Positions 9,319 to 18,619 of a DNA stretch of 64,000 nt are shown one piece after another. The stretch spans positions 186,001 to 250,000 of the forward strand of contig NZ_DOEH01000015.1 of NCBI RefSeq assembly GCF_003533305.1. Reading direction: 5' to 3'. Within the stretch, counting starts at the first letter, position 1. The number at the start of each line of letters is the position of its first letter. The stretch comes from Providencia sp. GTDB taxonomy: Bacteria; Pseudomonadota; Gammaproteobacteria; Enterobacterales; Enterobacteriaceae. The notes below the pieces were generated by a model. That model had not been told where the DNA came from and ran no database searches. It worked only from the letters and a program-made list of their open reading frames with translations. A program made the position numbers and the translations under genes.

Positions 9319-10062
9319 ATGTCAATTCGACTCGCCTATATAAATAAAATATTCTTATTTGTATTTCTATTCATGATATCAACATCACTTTATGCGAGTG
9401 TTATTATTAATGGCACTCGTATTATATATAATGAAAAATCTAAAAGTAAAGTTGTACAGCTAGTTAATGAAAATAAATGGCCAGCATTGGTTCAAGTTTG
9501 GTTAGATAAAGGCGATCCTAATGAGCTTCCTGAGGATATTAAAACTCCATTTGCTATTACACCACCGATATTTAAAATGCTACCAAATGCAGGGCAAAAT
9601 TTAAGATTAACTTATCTTGGTGATTCACTACCTAAAGACAGAGAATCAATTTATTATTTAAATGTGTTAGAAATTCCACCAGAAAAAGAAGATGCAATTG
9701 AATCTAATAAAAATACGATGCAAATTGCAATTAGATCTAGAATAAAATTATTTTTTAGGCCTACAGGTATAGGAATGCCTGAATTATTAAATGAAAAACT
9801 TATTTTTTCATTCAAAAAATCGACAAAAGGGAATGCGTTATTTATCAAAAATAATTCACCTTGGTTTATAACTTTTCAAGATGTCGTTATTCATGATGCA
9901 TCTAATAAAATGAAATTAGAAGGTAAAATGGTAGCACCTTACTCAGATGTGATCCTTGATAGTGGGACTGGGATACCTAATGCATTTATTAATGCTAAAA
10001 AAATTAGTTACTCAGTTATTAATGATTACGGTGGTTTAGATACCTATGAATATAATTTATAA
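9319..10062 (+). CDS. Periplasmic fimbrial chaperone (PapD/FimC family)
   Basis: A 247-residue secreted chaperone that caps pilin subunits in the periplasm and delivers them to the usher. The N-terminal signal is about residues 1-27. Family marks: the N-terminal IINGTRIIYNEKSKS strand, the conserved NxxxxPALVQVWLD region, a PPIFKMLPNAGQNLRL segment, and SRIKLFFRP, the strand bearing residues that bind subunit C-termini. The C-terminal domain is the usual second Ig-like fold. It lies 14 bases upstream of the usher gene and 88 bases after the pilin gene, across the hairpin. Confidence 0.93.
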   Translation: MSIRLAYINKIFLFVFLFMISTSLYASVIINGTRIIYNEKSKSKVVQLVNENKWPALVQVWLDKGDPNELPEDIKTPFAITPPIFKMLPNAGQNLRLTYLGDSLPKDRESIYYLNVLEIPPEKEDAIESNKNTMQIAIRSRIKLFFRPTGIGMPELLNEKLIFSFKKSTKGNALFIKNNSPWFITFQDVVIHDASNKMKLEGKMVAPYSDVILDSGTGIPNAFINAKKISYSVINDYGGLDTYEYNL

Positions 10063-10076
10063 ATAATGGTATTGCT

Positions 10077-12539
10077 ATGAAAATTAAATTAATCCTTATA
10101 TTTATTTCACTATCTTTAATGAGTGGTCGCTTAGCTTTTGCTTTAGAAAAAAAACTGCCTGAAAAAAAATATTCATATAATGAAGGTTTTTTGCTTGGAA
10201 ACGCTAAAGATATATCAATAGATAAGCTGACAGAAGATCAAAATACGCCGGGTAATTGGTTTGTTGATCTATACCTAAATAACGAATTTATTTATAATAA
10301 AGAGATTAGGTTTTATGAAAACAAGCAAGGGAAAGTTATTCCTTGTTTAACTCAAGAAGATATTGATAGCTTTCAAATAAAGCCAGAATATTTAAAAAAT
10401 ATCAAATCTACTGAGCAATGCAAAGACCTCCACATGTTGTCGAAAGATGTGCAAATTAAGCTTAAGCAGGATGTATTACGTTTAGATATTTTAATTCCAC
10501 AAATTATGGTAGAACAATACGCGCGTGGATTAGTACCTGTTAGCGCACTTACCGAAGGGATCCCTGCACTATTTCTTAACTATAATTTCAATGGCTATAG
10601 TAGTCGTAATCATGGACAAGATAGCCATTCTGTATATGGAAATATATCAACAGGAGTTAATTTAGGTTTATACAGGTTTAGACATCAATCTAATCTTCAA
10701 TATAACCAGGATAATAAATTTAGACATGAGAATGTGAGAACATATGTTCAAAGAGCAATTCCGCAAATTGAAAGTGAATTAACCATTGGACAATCATTTA
10801 CTAATGGAAATATTTTTGACAGTTTTTCTTATACCGGTGCAGAATTAACAACCGATAATCGTATGCGTCCGCAATCGTTGCAAGGGTTTGCGCCTACAGT
10901 TAGAGGTGTAGCGAATAGTAATGCTCGTGTGAGGGTAATACAAAACGGTTATGTTATTTATGAAACGAACGTATCCCCGGGAGAGTTCACGATTAATGAC
11001 CTGTATGCAACAGGTTATGGTGGAGACCTGACGGTTCAAGTGACAGAAGCGAATGGCAATGTATCAAGTTTTATTGTGCCATTTTCAACAGTGCCCGGTT
11101 TATTGAGGCCAGGACAAATTGATTACAGCATTGTGAGTGGTAGATTGCGTGGTGATGATACTTCTTCTGATATTTTTATTCAGTCAACAGTGCAATATGG
11201 GCTAAGTAATATTGTCACTCCATTTATAGGATTGCAGTATTCAAATAAATATCAATCCGGTTTGCTTGGACTGGCCGTAAATACGCAAATTGGCGCGTTT
11301 AGCTTTGATGTAGCTAATTCAAAATCTGAATTAGATAATAACCGAATTTATAATGGCACTCGTGCTCGAGTCACATGGAATAAAGATATAAATACAACAG
11401 GCACCAATATTGCGTTAGCAGGCTATCGTTATGAGTCACAAAATTATTTAAGCTTGTATGAAGCAAGTCGCGATACAAAGAACGATTTATTTGATGGGGA
11501 TAATATTAATCCTCGGCGTGCACAATATGTGTTAACGATTAATCAACACCTAGCAGATTATGGCTCGGTATATGCGAGTGGCTCATTGCAAACGTGGCGT
11601 GATAATTTACCCGATACCAAACAATTGCAAGCGGGTTATATGAATAGCTTTAAAGGAATTGGTTATAGTTTTAGCTATATTAAAATGTATCGAAATGATA
11701 ACAATGCTACTGATAATAACTATATATTTAACGTGTCAGTACCATTCTCTATCTGGTATCCAGAACAAAATACGTTATTGTCTAGCTCACTCTCACGTTC
11801 TGAAGATCGTTGGCTAAATAATACGAGTGTGAGTAGTACGTTTGGCGATGATAAATCAATGGCTTGGAATGCATCAATAAGTAATATTGGACAGTCGGAT
11901 AGTAGTTTCTCTGGAAATATTCAAAAAGATTTTTCAGTGACTTCTGTTAATGCTGGTTATTCCCAAGGTAATGATTTTAAATCACTTTCCGCTGGGGCAA
12001 GTGGTGCATTGGTTGCTTATCAAGGTGGCATCGTACCATCTCGTTATTTAAGCGAAACATTTGCTATTGTGGAAGCAGATGAAGCGGAAGGTGCTTCAAT
12101 ATCTTCATGGAGTAATATAGTCATTGATAAACGAGGGAAGGCAATAGTACCGTCACTTACACCTTATCAATACAATACCCTTTATCTTAATTCTGAGAAT
12201 ATGAGTACAGATGTCGATATTGATAACAATATGGTAAAAATAGCACCTTATGCAGGATCTTCAGTGTTAGTTAAATTTGAGACTAAAAAAGGTATGAATA
12301 TTACTTATCGAATAAAGCTACAGGATAATAAGTCTGTACCATTTGGCGCTGATATATACGATGAAAATAATAGAAAAGTAGGTTTAGTTGGGCAAGGAGG
12401 ATTAGTTTATTTTAATTCTCAATCAGCACAAGGAAAGATTACTGTCAGATGGGGAAGTAATAATAAGCAGCGTTGTAGCTTCAATTATAATATTTCTAAT
12501 AACAACTCCATACCTGAATCAGTTTGTCAGTATTATTGA
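10077..12539 (+). CDS. Outer-membrane fimbrial usher (PapC/FimD family)
   Basis: An 820-residue outer-membrane usher that recruits chaperone-subunit complexes and secretes the growing fimbria. After a signal peptide (to about residue 22), an N-terminal periplasmic domain begins FNEGFL-like (YNEGFLLGNA), followed by the 24-strand barrel with the plug region (PTVRGVANSNARVRVIQNGYVIY), then C-terminal domains containing FGADIYDENNRKVGLVGQGG and a terminal cysteine pair (CSFN..., VCQYY). Length is typical. It overlaps no neighbours; the adhesin gene follows after 140 bases. Confidence 0.94.
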   Translation: MKIKLILIFISLSLMSGRLAFALEKKLPEKKYSYNEGFLLGNAKDISIDKLTEDQNTPGNWFVDLYLNNEFIYNKEIRFYENKQGKVIPCLTQEDIDSFQIKPEYLKNIKSTEQCKDLHMLSKDVQIKLKQDVLRLDILIPQIMVEQYARGLVPVSALTEGIPALFLNYNFNGYSSRNHGQDSHSVYGNISTGVNLGLYRFRHQSNLQYNQDNKFRHENVRTYVQRAIPQIESELTIGQSFTNGNIFDSFSYTGAELTTDNRMRPQSLQGFAPTVRGVANSNARVRVIQNGYVIYETNVSPGEFTINDLYATGYGGDLTVQVTEANGNVSSFIVPFSTVPGLLRPGQIDYSIVSGRLRGDDTSSDIFIQSTVQYGLSNIVTPFIGLQYSNKYQSGLLGLAVNTQIGAFSFDVANSKSELDNNRIYNGTRARVTWNKDINTTGTNIALAGYRYESQNYLSLYEASRDTKNDLFDGDNINPRRAQYVLTINQHLADYGSVYASGSLQTWRDNLPDTKQLQAGYMNSFKGIGYSFSYIKMYRNDNNATDNNYIFNVSVPFSIWYPEQNTLLSSSLSRSEDRWLNNTSVSSTFGDDKSMAWNASISNIGQSDSSFSGNIQKDFSVTSVNAGYSQGNDFKSLSAGASGALVAYQGGIVPSRYLSETFAIVEADEAEGASISSWSNIVIDKRGKAIVPSLTPYQYNTLYLNSENMSTDVDIDNNMVKIAPYAGSSVLVKFETKKGMNITYRIKLQDNKSVPFGADIYDENNRKVGLVGQGGLVYFNSQSAQGKITVRWGSNNKQRCSFNYNISNNNSIPESVCQYY

Positions 12540-12679
12540 TATAATATTATCTTTTAATTTATCATATTAAATATTGCGTTAACTATTGCTATTTATTTTA
12601 AAGTGTCATTCCACCATTGGGTTTAATGACTCATGCTAGTTATTTCTTTATTTAACTTGTGTTATGTTCGGAGAGAGTT

Positions 12680-13843
12680 ATGCTTAAACGTGATTTAATG
12701 TTTTTCGGATTTATATTATTTTTTATGTCCGAATTATCCCAAGCTACATGTGTTGTAAGGAATGGTGGATTACCAAGTGGTAATTCTGGAAATCCCGTGA
12801 GAGTTGGGTCAAAAACTGACTTGATGATCTATAGGGAAGTATATCAACCAATAGGTACACTTTTAGCATATGAATATATATCGCCTAGTAACATATCCGG
12901 TCAAACTGGTATTCCATTAGATAGGGTTCTTTTTCAATGTGACCTAACTGATAAGGACTCAATTTATGAAATGTATTATATGCCACCTGGAATTATTAAT
13001 AATAATGCCCCGCGTCTTACTTTAGCCGGTATTAGATATTGGTCAACTAACATGACGGGCATGATGTTTAATTTTTTCATTGGTTCAAATACGGATACAA
13101 CAACACAGTTTAATAACGCAGTACAAAGAAAAAAACTGACTGGATATGATATAGACTCAATTAATCCAAATAAAATTAATATTACATTAAAACATTTTTC
13201 GGGTATCTCTATTAATCAAGTTCGTTCAGATCAAGCCGTTAATTCAAATGCATACTTAAGCCAAGTGGGTATCGTTTCTCGCGGAGTATTTGGATTTTCT
13301 GGACCAGGTTTAAATCCAGGCACAACATTTTCAGCCGCTAATTCATATACTAATTTAGCTCAGCGAGTTATTGGTGGGCGAGTTATTAATGCCTGCGGTA
13401 TAAATCAAGTGACCTCTGTCGTCAATTTAGGTCAGCACTCAGCAACTAGCCTTCCTTCAACCCCAGCAAATTTTTCAGTTACACTTGAATGCCAACGGGG
13501 TGCTACAAAAGTAAAATATGGTTTCGCACCTAATGAGGAAAATAGGGTGAATAATGAGCAAAATTATTTGCTATTAGATCCTGACTTAGGTTCAACCGCG
13601 AAAGGCGTAGCTATTGAAATATTAAATTCGGTTGGCGGCCGAGTGAAAGTGCTTTCACTCGGTACTTTAGGGAACGGGATTCCCATTACCAATAATAACT
13701 GGATAGCGGTTCCAGTACAAACGGGGTCGGGTACTCAAATAATAACGTTAAACTTTAGCGCTAGGTATGTTAAATATCCCCCTGAAATAATTAAACCGGG
13801 TAAGGCGAATAGTAAGGCTATTTTCATGATAGATATGCAATAG
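12680..13843 (+). CDS. Two-domain fimbrial tip adhesin
   Basis: A 387-residue secreted protein, last in the fimbrial operon, with a signal peptide ending near SQATC. The N-terminal half (to about residue 230) has no domain I can name and is likely the receptor-binding lectin domain; the C-terminal part (from INACGINQV) resembles a pilin domain with paired cysteines (ACG, LEC) that would join the fimbrial tip. This two-domain layout is that of FimH- or MrpH-like adhesins. The ATG at 12680 is preferred over the upstream GTG at 12659 because of the GGAGAGAG ribosome site at 12670-12677. Ligand unknown. Confidence 0.82.
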   Translation: MLKRDLMFFGFILFFMSELSQATCVVRNGGLPSGNSGNPVRVGSKTDLMIYREVYQPIGTLLAYEYISPSNISGQTGIPLDRVLFQCDLTDKDSIYEMYYMPPGIINNNAPRLTLAGIRYWSTNMTGMMFNFFIGSNTDTTTQFNNAVQRKKLTGYDIDSINPNKINITLKHFSGISINQVRSDQAVNSNAYLSQVGIVSRGVFGFSGPGLNPGTTFSAANSYTNLAQRVIGGRVINACGINQVTSVVNLGQHSATSLPSTPANFSVTLECQRGATKVKYGFAPNEENRVNNEQNYLLLDPDLGSTAKGVAIEILNSVGGRVKVLSLGTLGNGIPITNNNWIAVPVQTGSGTQIITLNFSARYVKYPPEIIKPGKANSKAIFMIDMQ

Positions 13844-13860
13844 TCAGATAAACATGTAAT

Positions 13861-13903
13861 AAAAAATCGGGATACTTCAATTATTTATTTGGGTATCCCG
13901 ATT
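13861..13903. terminator. Terminator between adhesin gene and convergent pseudogene
   Basis: Stem AATCGGGATAC / GTATCCCGATT. On the minus strand it is followed by a six-T run, so it best terminates the minus-strand gene at 13954-14232, and may also stop plus-strand fimbrial transcripts. Confidence 0.7.
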
Positions 13904-13953
13904 AAGTGTTTAAAATTATACGTATTAATCATAATATAAGTTTAATATCTTTT

Positions 13954-14232
13954 TTAGTTAACGTGTTTATATTCAACTTTCACATAGCTAAAATTTAGTT
14001 TCTTTATTTGTGTTAGTGAGCTAGATTTCGTTATATATTTCCCATCATGATAACACTCAACACTGACATGTTTAGTGTTATTGAAATGGACGTCACACAG
14101 TGGTTCGATAACATTGCCAATAAAGGTAATTATACCGTTTTGTTTTTCTCCCAATATTTTAGTTTAACTATATCCATGATTAACATTGAAAGTGAAAATA
14201 ACAACTGCTGTCAATAAAGATAAGTGTTTCAT
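13954..14232 (-). pseudogene. Small secreted pilin-like protein gene with an in-frame stop after the signal peptide
   Basis: From the ATG at 14232 the minus strand reads a 22-residue signal-like peptide (MKHLSLLTAVVIFTFNVNHG then YS), then an in-frame TAA (codon 23, 14166-14164), then 66 further codons in the same frame to a stop at 13954. The downstream part (NGIITFIGNVIEPLCDVHF) resembles the first strand and cysteine of a fimbrial subunit and has a second cysteine (VECYHDG), but is far shorter than a pilin. A leader plus a mature domain in one frame argues for a formerly intact gene of about 92 codons disabled by a nonsense mutation; sequencing error or an independent internal start (TTG at 14154) are alternatives. 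Confidence 0.65.
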
Positions 14233-14664
14233 TATCTATCTACCATTCTTACCCGATATAAAACATATTCTTCATATTTCAAGTTGAAAGGTTGTTAACG
14301 GAATTATTTATGACACAGCGTATTGTGGATTTAGTAATATAATCCCTTATCATTTGTATGCTTATAGACTTATAAAGACATAGTGAATTATCCATACTTT
14401 CATTTTAGCTTAGTTCAAATGTGAGTAAGTAAAAGAAATCAATTAATGATGAAGCCTTTTTATTTATAAGATGAAAAAGATAGATTTATGCACTAGTAGG
14501 AAAAGTATGATCAATTAAAAATTATCTGATATTGGGGAAAGATAAAAGAGATTCCTTCTCATTTAGCGCATTTGGTATTAGAGTATAATCTTGGTCATCT
14601 TCGAGGTTACCATAGGTTTTATAAGGATATTTTACGGACTATTGTCTTATACGGGAAAACCTAA
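14233..14664. other. Gene-free region between the pseudogene and ybaN
   Basis: About 430 AT-rich bases. I see no reading frame with a ribosome site, no repeat and no known regulatory motif; it presumably holds the ybaN promoter. Confidence 0.4.
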
Positions 14665-15063
14665 GTGAGTATAAAAAAAATATTTCTGATAATGGTAGGC
14701 TGGCTCGCCGTCATTTTAGCTTTCGCAGGGGTGATTTTACCGGTATTACCCACAACACCATTTTTACTGCTAGCAGCTTGGTGTTTTTCACGCTCATCTC
14801 CTCGTTTTCATCATTGGTTACTTTATCGGTCATGGTTTGGCGGTTATATTCGTCATTGGCAAAAGTATAAAGGATTACCTAAAGGGGCGAAGCCAAAAGC
14901 GATTGCATTAATATTAATCACATTTTCTTTTTCTATTTGGGTTGTGAGTTTTTGGTGGTTGAAAATAGGTTTATTAGCATTGCTTTGTTGGTTACTCTTT
15001 TTTATGTACCGTTTGCCTGTGGTTGATGAACAAATTCCAACACGTACTAAAACAGAACGTTAA
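14665..15063 (+). CDS. ybaN: DUF454 inner-membrane protein YbaN
   Basis: A 132-residue membrane protein matching E. coli YbaN: LPVLPTTPFLLLAAWCFSRSSPRFHHWLLYRSWFG appears in shortened form in the family as LPTTPF...SSPRFH...SWFG. Three membrane segments are apparent (about residues 5-40 and 78-112). Function unknown. The start is GTG at 14665, immediately after a stop-rich stretch; no strong ribosome site is visible. In E. coli it lies elsewhere (next to apt/priC), so its position next to the fimbrial island reflects local rearrangement. Confidence 0.9.
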   Translation: MSIKKIFLIMVGWLAVILAFAGVILPVLPTTPFLLLAAWCFSRSSPRFHHWLLYRSWFGGYIRHWQKYKGLPKGAKPKAIALILITFSFSIWVVSFWWLKIGLLALLCWLLFFMYRLPVVDEQIPTRTKTER

Positions 15064-15178
15064 ATAATTTTATTTTAAACAACCGTACCAAAAATCACAG
15101 TAATAGAAATAACCGTATGCATCTGCTTTATGTTTATGGCGGTATGTCGCTGATGCATACTGGTTGATATCAAAAGGG

Positions 15179-15847
15179 TTAATCAGGCACTTTAATATAG
15201 CGTCTAAACACATAATCAAGATTATCTAATAACCAACTTTTACCATTAATATCTTCTTGTAATAAAACGCGTCTGATAACATCAGGAGTGAGTAGCTGTT
15301 CAGCTTCATGAGATAGTGGCCAATAACTGATATGCCAAGGCTCATAAGCCACTCCGGCGTCTTTGGCAGTAAAAGGGCGATAAAAATCAAATGACGCCAT
15401 ATTATCTGTTAGCCAGTTATTTAATTCGGCGAAATAGCCACCTTCTTCGTATTCCCAAGGCTCTAATTGTAATGTTTGACCGACAGGGATTCTCAAGGGA
15501 TCATATATATCTATCTCAGTTCCCCAGTGGTGGCGACTTGCACCTGGTAGTGCTGACCAGTGTAAAATCGCTTCGCACAGTTGCCCTTCAGTTAGTGTTG
15601 ATATATCTAATGGTTGACTTTGGGTATCAAGCACGGGACGTTTACCACTAAACTTTTCGTTCCAAATTAATAATTGGCGTGAAAAATCGCGAAATGCACT
15701 CGCTGATTGCAGTTTAAATCCAGACTTAGCAGCGGCTTGTTGCATCGCGAGAAAGGCTTTGGTGGTATTAAATTGCAAGCGATGGTTACCACCTAATGTG
15801 ACTAAGTGATCTGTAGAACGACCAGTTAGCATATCAATAGTGATCAT
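15179..15847 (-). CDS. M15-family D,D/L,D-carboxypeptidase-like metallopeptidase
   Basis: A 222-residue zinc peptidase of the VanY/DacB-like M15 family, which trims peptidoglycan stem peptides. Catalytic motifs visible: [13 protein letters not shown] (the HxxxxxxD zinc site, about residues 104-116) and EPWHISYW (the second zinc histidine, near 169-176). There is no signal peptide, so it would act in the cytoplasm on recycled or precursor muropeptides, unless exported otherwise. Its ATG overlaps the dapE stop (ATGA), so it is translationally coupled to dapE, the diaminopimelate biosynthesis gene; both concern the same peptide stem, although on different steps. Specificity (D,D or L,D) cannot be told. 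Confidence 0.85.
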   Translation of the reverse strand: MITIDMLTGRSTDHLVTLGGNHRLQFNTTKAFLAMQQAAAKSGFKLQSASAFRDFSRQLLIWNEKFSGKRPVLDTQSQPLDISTLTEGQLCEAILHWSALPGASRHHWGTEIDIYDPLRIPVGQTLQLEPWEYEEGGYFAELNNWLTDNMASFDFYRPFTAKDAGVAYEPWHISYWPLSHEAEQLLTPDVIRRVLLQEDINGKSWLLDNLDYVFRRYIKVPD

Positions 15848-16974
15848 AATAATAGCAACTCCATAATTCTTTCATAAATTAAGGCGAGTTGCTTTAAATC
15901 GTCCACACTGACACATTCGTCCACTTTATGGATGGTGGCATTTAATGGACCTAACTCAATTACATGTGCACCCGTCTGAGCAATGAATCGACCATCTGAT
16001 GTGCCACCACTGGTGGAAAGGGTGGCAGTACGCCCTGTAAATTCATTGATGGCTTGTCTTGTTGCAGTGACAAGTTTACTGTCACCTGTTAAAAATGGTT
16101 GCCCTGAAAGTGACCATTCAATCTTATAGTTCAATCCATGGCGAGTGAGCATTTCGATCACTTTCTCGCGGATCATAGTATCAGTTAGTTCTGTACTAAA
16201 TCGAAAATTAAATTGAATGAAAAGTTCACCGGGGATTACATTACTTGCCCCAGTTCCTGCTTGAATATTGGCAATTTGCATTGTTGTGGCAGGAAAAAAT
16301 GCATTACCGTTATCCCACTGGGTCGTAACAAGTTCTTGTAAAAAAGGGGCTGTACGATGAATGGGGTTATCCGCTAGTTGGGGGTAAGCAACATGTCCTT
16401 GCGTGCCAATAACAGTTAAATTCGCCGTAATAGACCCTCGACGACCATTTTTAATGATATCGCCAAGTTCAGATTGGCTTGAGGGTTCACCAACTAAACA
16501 ATAATCTAGACGTTCATTGCGGCTAATTAATGTTTCAACTACTTTGACTGTACCATTTGTCGCCGCAGCTTCTTCATCAGAAGTAATTAGAAAGGCAAGA
16601 CGACCACGATGCTCTGGATGTTTTTCAACAAAACGCTCGGCAGCAACCACCATTGCGGCAACTGAGCCTTTCATATCCGCAGCGCCACGCCCATAAAGAT
16701 GTTGATTAATAATAGTGGGGGTAAATGGAGGTGTTTGCCAATGAGTGGGGTCCCCAGCCGGAACAACATCTGTATGGCCTGCAAATGCAAGAGTTTCACC
16801 TTCCATTCCACGATAAGCCCAAAAATTTAACGTATCCCCAAATGGCATTTGTTCAACGGTAAAGCCTATTTTTGCAAGACGTTCTATTAGTAATGCTTGG
16901 CAGCCATGGTCATCTGGGCTAATAGAGGGTTGAGCGATAAGTTGTTTTGCCAGTTCAATAACAGGACAATCCAT
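15844..16974 (-). CDS. dapE: Succinyl-diaminopimelate desuccinylase
   Basis: Hydrolyses N-succinyl-L,L-diaminopimelate to L,L-diaminopimelate and succinate in lysine and peptidoglycan synthesis. The 376-residue M20 metallopeptidase starts [13 protein letters not shown], as in E. coli, and contains the zinc-binding [12 protein letters not shown] and the bridging aspartate region GRGAADMKG, plus the catalytic glutamate in TSDEEAAA. The start at 16974 follows an AGGAG motif; a longer in-frame extension overlaps yffB and is rejected. It is the second gene of yffB-dapE-M15, an order that keeps E. coli yffB-dapE but replaces ypfN downstream. Confidence 0.96.
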   Translation of the reverse strand: MDCPVIELAKQLIAQPSISPDDHGCQALLIERLAKIGFTVEQMPFGDTLNFWAYRGMEGETLAFAGHTDVVPAGDPTHWQTPPFTPTIINQHLYGRGAADMKGSVAAMVVAAERFVEKHPEHRGRLAFLITSDEEAAATNGTVKVVETLISRNERLDYCLVGEPSSQSELGDIIKNGRRGSITANLTVIGTQGHVAYPQLADNPIHRTAPFLQELVTTQWDNGNAFFPATTMQIANIQAGTGASNVIPGELFIQFNFRFSTELTDTMIREKVIEMLTRHGLNYKIEWSLSGQPFLTGDSKLVTATRQAINEFTGRTATLSTSGGTSDGRFIAQTGAHVIELGPLNATIHKVDECVSVDDLKQLALIYERIMELLLL

Positions 16975-16987
16975 TTTAATCTCCTGT

Positions 16988-17359
16988 TTATTTAATAAAG
17001 TGTTGGTATTCATCGGCAGAAAAACCCACGATGTAGCGGTTATCTGAAGAAACAAGTACAGGACGTTTTATCATTGCAGGTTCGTCGAGCAATACTTTTT
17101 TGGCGCTGTTAGCATCAATAACTGAGTTTTTTTCATCTTCAGTTAGTTTTCGCCATGTCGTTCCTCTTTTATTAACAAGGACTTCCCAGCCCAAATGCGC
17201 GATAAAGGTCGATAACAGCTTATCATTGAGGCCATCAGCGCGGTAATCATGAAATTGGTAGGGAATTTCATTATCTTCTAAGTAACGGCGTGCTTTCTTA
17301 ATGGTGTCACAGTTTTTAATTCCATACATAATATAAGACGAAGAAGGGGTGTTTGGCAT
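16988..17359 (-). CDS. yffB: ArsC/Spx-family protein YffB
   Basis: A 123-residue thioredoxin-fold protein of the ArsC family. It has the single N-terminal cysteine in [14 protein letters not shown], where arsenate reductases carry their catalytic cysteine, and the family's RGTTWRKL and KRPVLV stretches. E. coli YffB binds glutathione and has no proven arsenate reductase role. The start at 17359 has an AGAGGA ribosome site seven bases upstream, giving ten residues more than E. coli; an internal ATG at 17329 would equal the E. coli length. It lies 13 bases upstream of dapE and is probably the operon's first gene. Confidence 0.92.
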   Translation of the reverse strand: MPNTPSSSYIMYGIKNCDTIKKARRYLEDNEIPYQFHDYRADGLNDKLLSTFIAHLGWEVLVNKRGTTWRKLTEDEKNSVIDANSAKKVLLDEPAMIKRPVLVSSDNRYIVGFSADEYQHFIK

Positions 17360-17577
17360 CGCGTAGTCCTCTGATGACTTACTATTTTGCTTAACATAAT
17401 GCGCGAAAATGGTTTTTTGGTCTACCCCTTTGAATAGGAAAGATTTATTATTTATAAATGAAAACGTTAGTCATATACTGAATGACGGACTATTGATTAA
17501 TACTTGTTAATTAATAAACTTCATATTAAATGAGTTTAAAATAATAATTTTTTGTGATTAAGTTATTAATACATCAT

Positions 17578-18198
17578 TTATTTTGAACGCATATAAAGTA
17601 AGCTAGCTTCTAATCTCGAACGAACATGTAGTTTCTTTAAAATATTTCTAATGTGAACTTTTACAGTTTCTTCCGAGATAAATAATAACTGTGATATTTC
17701 TTTATTTTTTAAACCGGCGGCCATTTCATGGATAATTTCACATTCACGACGGGTTAAGTTAGATAATGGTTCTGTTGTTTGATGGCGAGTAATCAAATGT
17801 TGGTATATTTTTTCACTAAAAACGTGATGGCCCGCAGTTGCCTTTTTTAAGCTATGCATTAGCATATCGAGATCGCAGTTTTTTAATAGATAGCCTTGAG
17901 CACCTGCATCAATAGCACTATAGACATCTGTTTTCATTGTGGATAATGAAAGAACGAGTAGGTAACTGTTAGTGCAATGTTTACGCAGTAATCGCATGGT
18001 TTCAAACGTTTTATTTCCATGCATATTAATATCAATCATAATCATATCAGGCTGTAAACGCGTAGCAATATTAAGTGCTTCTGAGCAATTACAACTCTCT
18101 GCAGTAACGGTAAAATGTTCATCGGAGTCCATTAACTGACGTAATCCAAAACGGATAATAGGGTGTTCATCGATAATCATAACGGTGTGATTAGACAT
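17578..18198 (-). CDS. narP: NarL/NarP-family response regulator
   Basis: A 206-residue two-component regulator: receiver domain (about 1-120) with phosphoacceptor D56, acidic residues D10/E11, S84 and K106, and a LuxR-type helix-turn-helix (LTRRECEIIHEMAAGLKNKEIS..., about 143-200). The DNA-binding half (EETVKVHIRNILKKLHVRSR) and the receiver segment IDAGAQGYLLK resemble E. coli NarP more than NarL, so it probably controls nitrate/nitrite respiration genes. The usual DD acid pair is DE here. No kinase gene is adjacent, although in E. coli the sensor narQ lies at the equivalent place next to yffB. An AAGGAAT ribosome site precedes the ATG. Confidence 0.72.
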   Translation of the reverse strand: MSNHTVMIIDEHPIIRFGLRQLMDSDEHFTVTAESCNCSEALNIATRLQPDMIMIDINMHGNKTFETMRLLRKHCTNSYLLVLSLSTMKTDVYSAIDAGAQGYLLKNCDLDMLMHSLKKATAGHHVFSEKIYQHLITRHQTTEPLSNLTRRECEIIHEMAAGLKNKEISQLLFISEETVKVHIRNILKKLHVRSRLEASLLYMRSK

Positions 18199-18619
18199 AG
18201 TTAATTCCTTTTTATGTCCTAGCGCTTAATGAGATAATATTAAGAATTAAAAATTAACTATTAGAACTATTATTTAATGACTTGATTTAATCTATTTGTT
18301 AATAATTTAAATCCCATGAATTACATGACGAAATTATGTTTTAATTTTTATTTAAATTTCTTCTTGTTATTTAAATAATACATTAAATTTGTGAAAATAA
18401 TAATGAAGATTTAAGTAAGTAATTTATTTGTAGAAATAGAGTTATAACTAATAATATTGCTATTATTCTAAAACCCGAGAACGCTTTACTTAGTTTTTTA
18501 CTCATTTTCATCGTAACCAAAAGATTTTTCTGGAAATTGCCAGCATGATCATGATTTGCTAGAAAGATGTGTTTATACTGTTATCGCTCTTACCTTACCT
18601 ATTTTGAAAGGACTTGATG
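18199..18619. other. Divergent intergenic region between the response regulator and maeB
   Basis: About 420 very AT-rich bases with promoters for both genes presumably inside. I see no gene, strong repeat or confident binding site. Confidence 0.4.
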
